Assembly (NCBI GenBank): GCA_947564495.1
Contig: CANOCD010000083.1
Location: 1-5,865, forward strand
DNA: 5,865 nt
Direction: 5' to 3'
Source of the DNA: an uncultured Angelakisella sp.
GTDB taxonomy: Bacteria; Bacillota; Clostridia; Oscillospirales; Ruminococcaceae
Shown here in pieces: positions 5,586 to 5,865 of the stretch (position 1 is the stretch's first letter; the number at the start of each line of letters is the position of its first letter). Below the pieces are notes generated by a model. It worked only from the letters and a program-made list of their open reading frames with translations. It had not been told where the DNA came from and made no database searches. Made by a program: the position numbers and the translations under genes.

Positions 5586-5865
5586 CGGGGGGAGGGGCGT
5601 TTGCGGGCGGCGCTCTCCCTTGCCTTCTGCTCCTCTGCCCGGGAGCGTTAGGTTCCCGTTCTGATTTCCGGGGTCTCTGCTGAATCGACAGCCAGCTACC
5701 CTTTCACGTTCTCCTCTGGGTCGACAGGCTGTGCTCCTGATTGCCAACGCTGTTTGTTTCGTTAGGCCGTGACCCTTTGGGCGTGCGCTCATTGGACTGC
5801 CATCCTGGGACCTGTCTCTGGTTGATGGCTTAACGACGTTGCCCTTCCGGCGGACCTTCTTTCCG
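5586..5865. other. Region without a recognisable gene at the right end
   Basis: About 280 bases upstream of the nifJ promoter carry no ORF with a ribosome binding site or a protein-like composition. A 90-codon minus-strand reading frame crosses it but runs into the nifJ -10 element and is rich in Arg, Pro and Gly. I looked for tRNA, SRP RNA, tmRNA, RNase P RNA, T-box and common riboswitch signatures and saw none. What can be seen are weak repeats: a 20-base segment at 5674-5693 matches 5710-5729 at 15 positions, and CGTTAGG occurs at 5645-5651 and 5760-5766. An AT-rich inverted repeat (CTTTTT-GAG-AAAAAG) lies just outside at 5571-5585. The stretch may be an intergenic spacer, the control region of a gene beyond the edge, or a noncoding RNA. 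Confidence 0.4.

Noticed and set aside
1758..5651. A 1297-codon plus-strand reading frame opposite nifJ
   Set aside because: It is the exact codon-register complement of a clear PFOR gene, its translation is a low-complexity Gly/Val/Leu/Ala-rich sequence, and its openness follows from nifJ codon bias.
5520..5792. A 90-codon minus-strand frame upstream of nifJ
   Set aside because: No good ribosome binding site, Arg/Pro/Gly-rich translation, and it runs into the nifJ -10 element.

Overview
The window looks like chromosomal DNA from an anaerobic, endospore-forming, high-GC Clostridia member, most plausibly of the Oscillospiraceae/Ruminococcaceae type (Oscillibacter or Flavonifractor relatives). 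Three things point there: a sporulation-specific gene (spoIIR), a full-length pyruvate:ferredoxin oxidoreductase, and strong Firmicute-style ribosome binding sites in GC-rich DNA. The lineage is inferred from gene content and composition only; no ribosomal or other taxonomic marker is present.

Layout from left to right. Bases 1-63 hold a perfect stem-loop. spoIIR (64-684, minus) encodes the forespore signal protein that triggers SigE activation. A divergent intergenic region (685-830) holds a near-consensus housekeeping promoter reading right into a small unrecognised gene (831-1199, plus, 122 aa). That gene converges on mazF/ndoA (1269-1637, minus), an mRNA endoribonuclease toxin with no antitoxin gene beside it. 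The two share a hairpin that can terminate transcription in both directions (1201-1251). A second hairpin terminator (1812-1850) closes the large nifJ/PFOR gene (1884-5432, minus, 1182 aa). nifJ has its own promoter (5517-5545) and a leader of about 78 nt. The right end (5586-5865) has no gene I can support.

The genes do not form one operon. Each has its own ribosome binding site, and most have their own promoter or terminator, so the window is a row of single-gene units. PFOR links pyruvate breakdown to reduced ferredoxin in central fermentation. SpoIIR acts only during sporulation. MazF is a stress or housekeeping RNase whose control is not visible here. The 122-aa protein has no assigned role.

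I see no CRISPR array, insertion sequence, phage gene, tRNA or rRNA. The window is mostly ordinary core genome. The items most worth a second look are the antitoxin-less MazF with two UACAU sites in its own message, the strongly promoted unknown small gene, and the unexplained right end with weak repeats.
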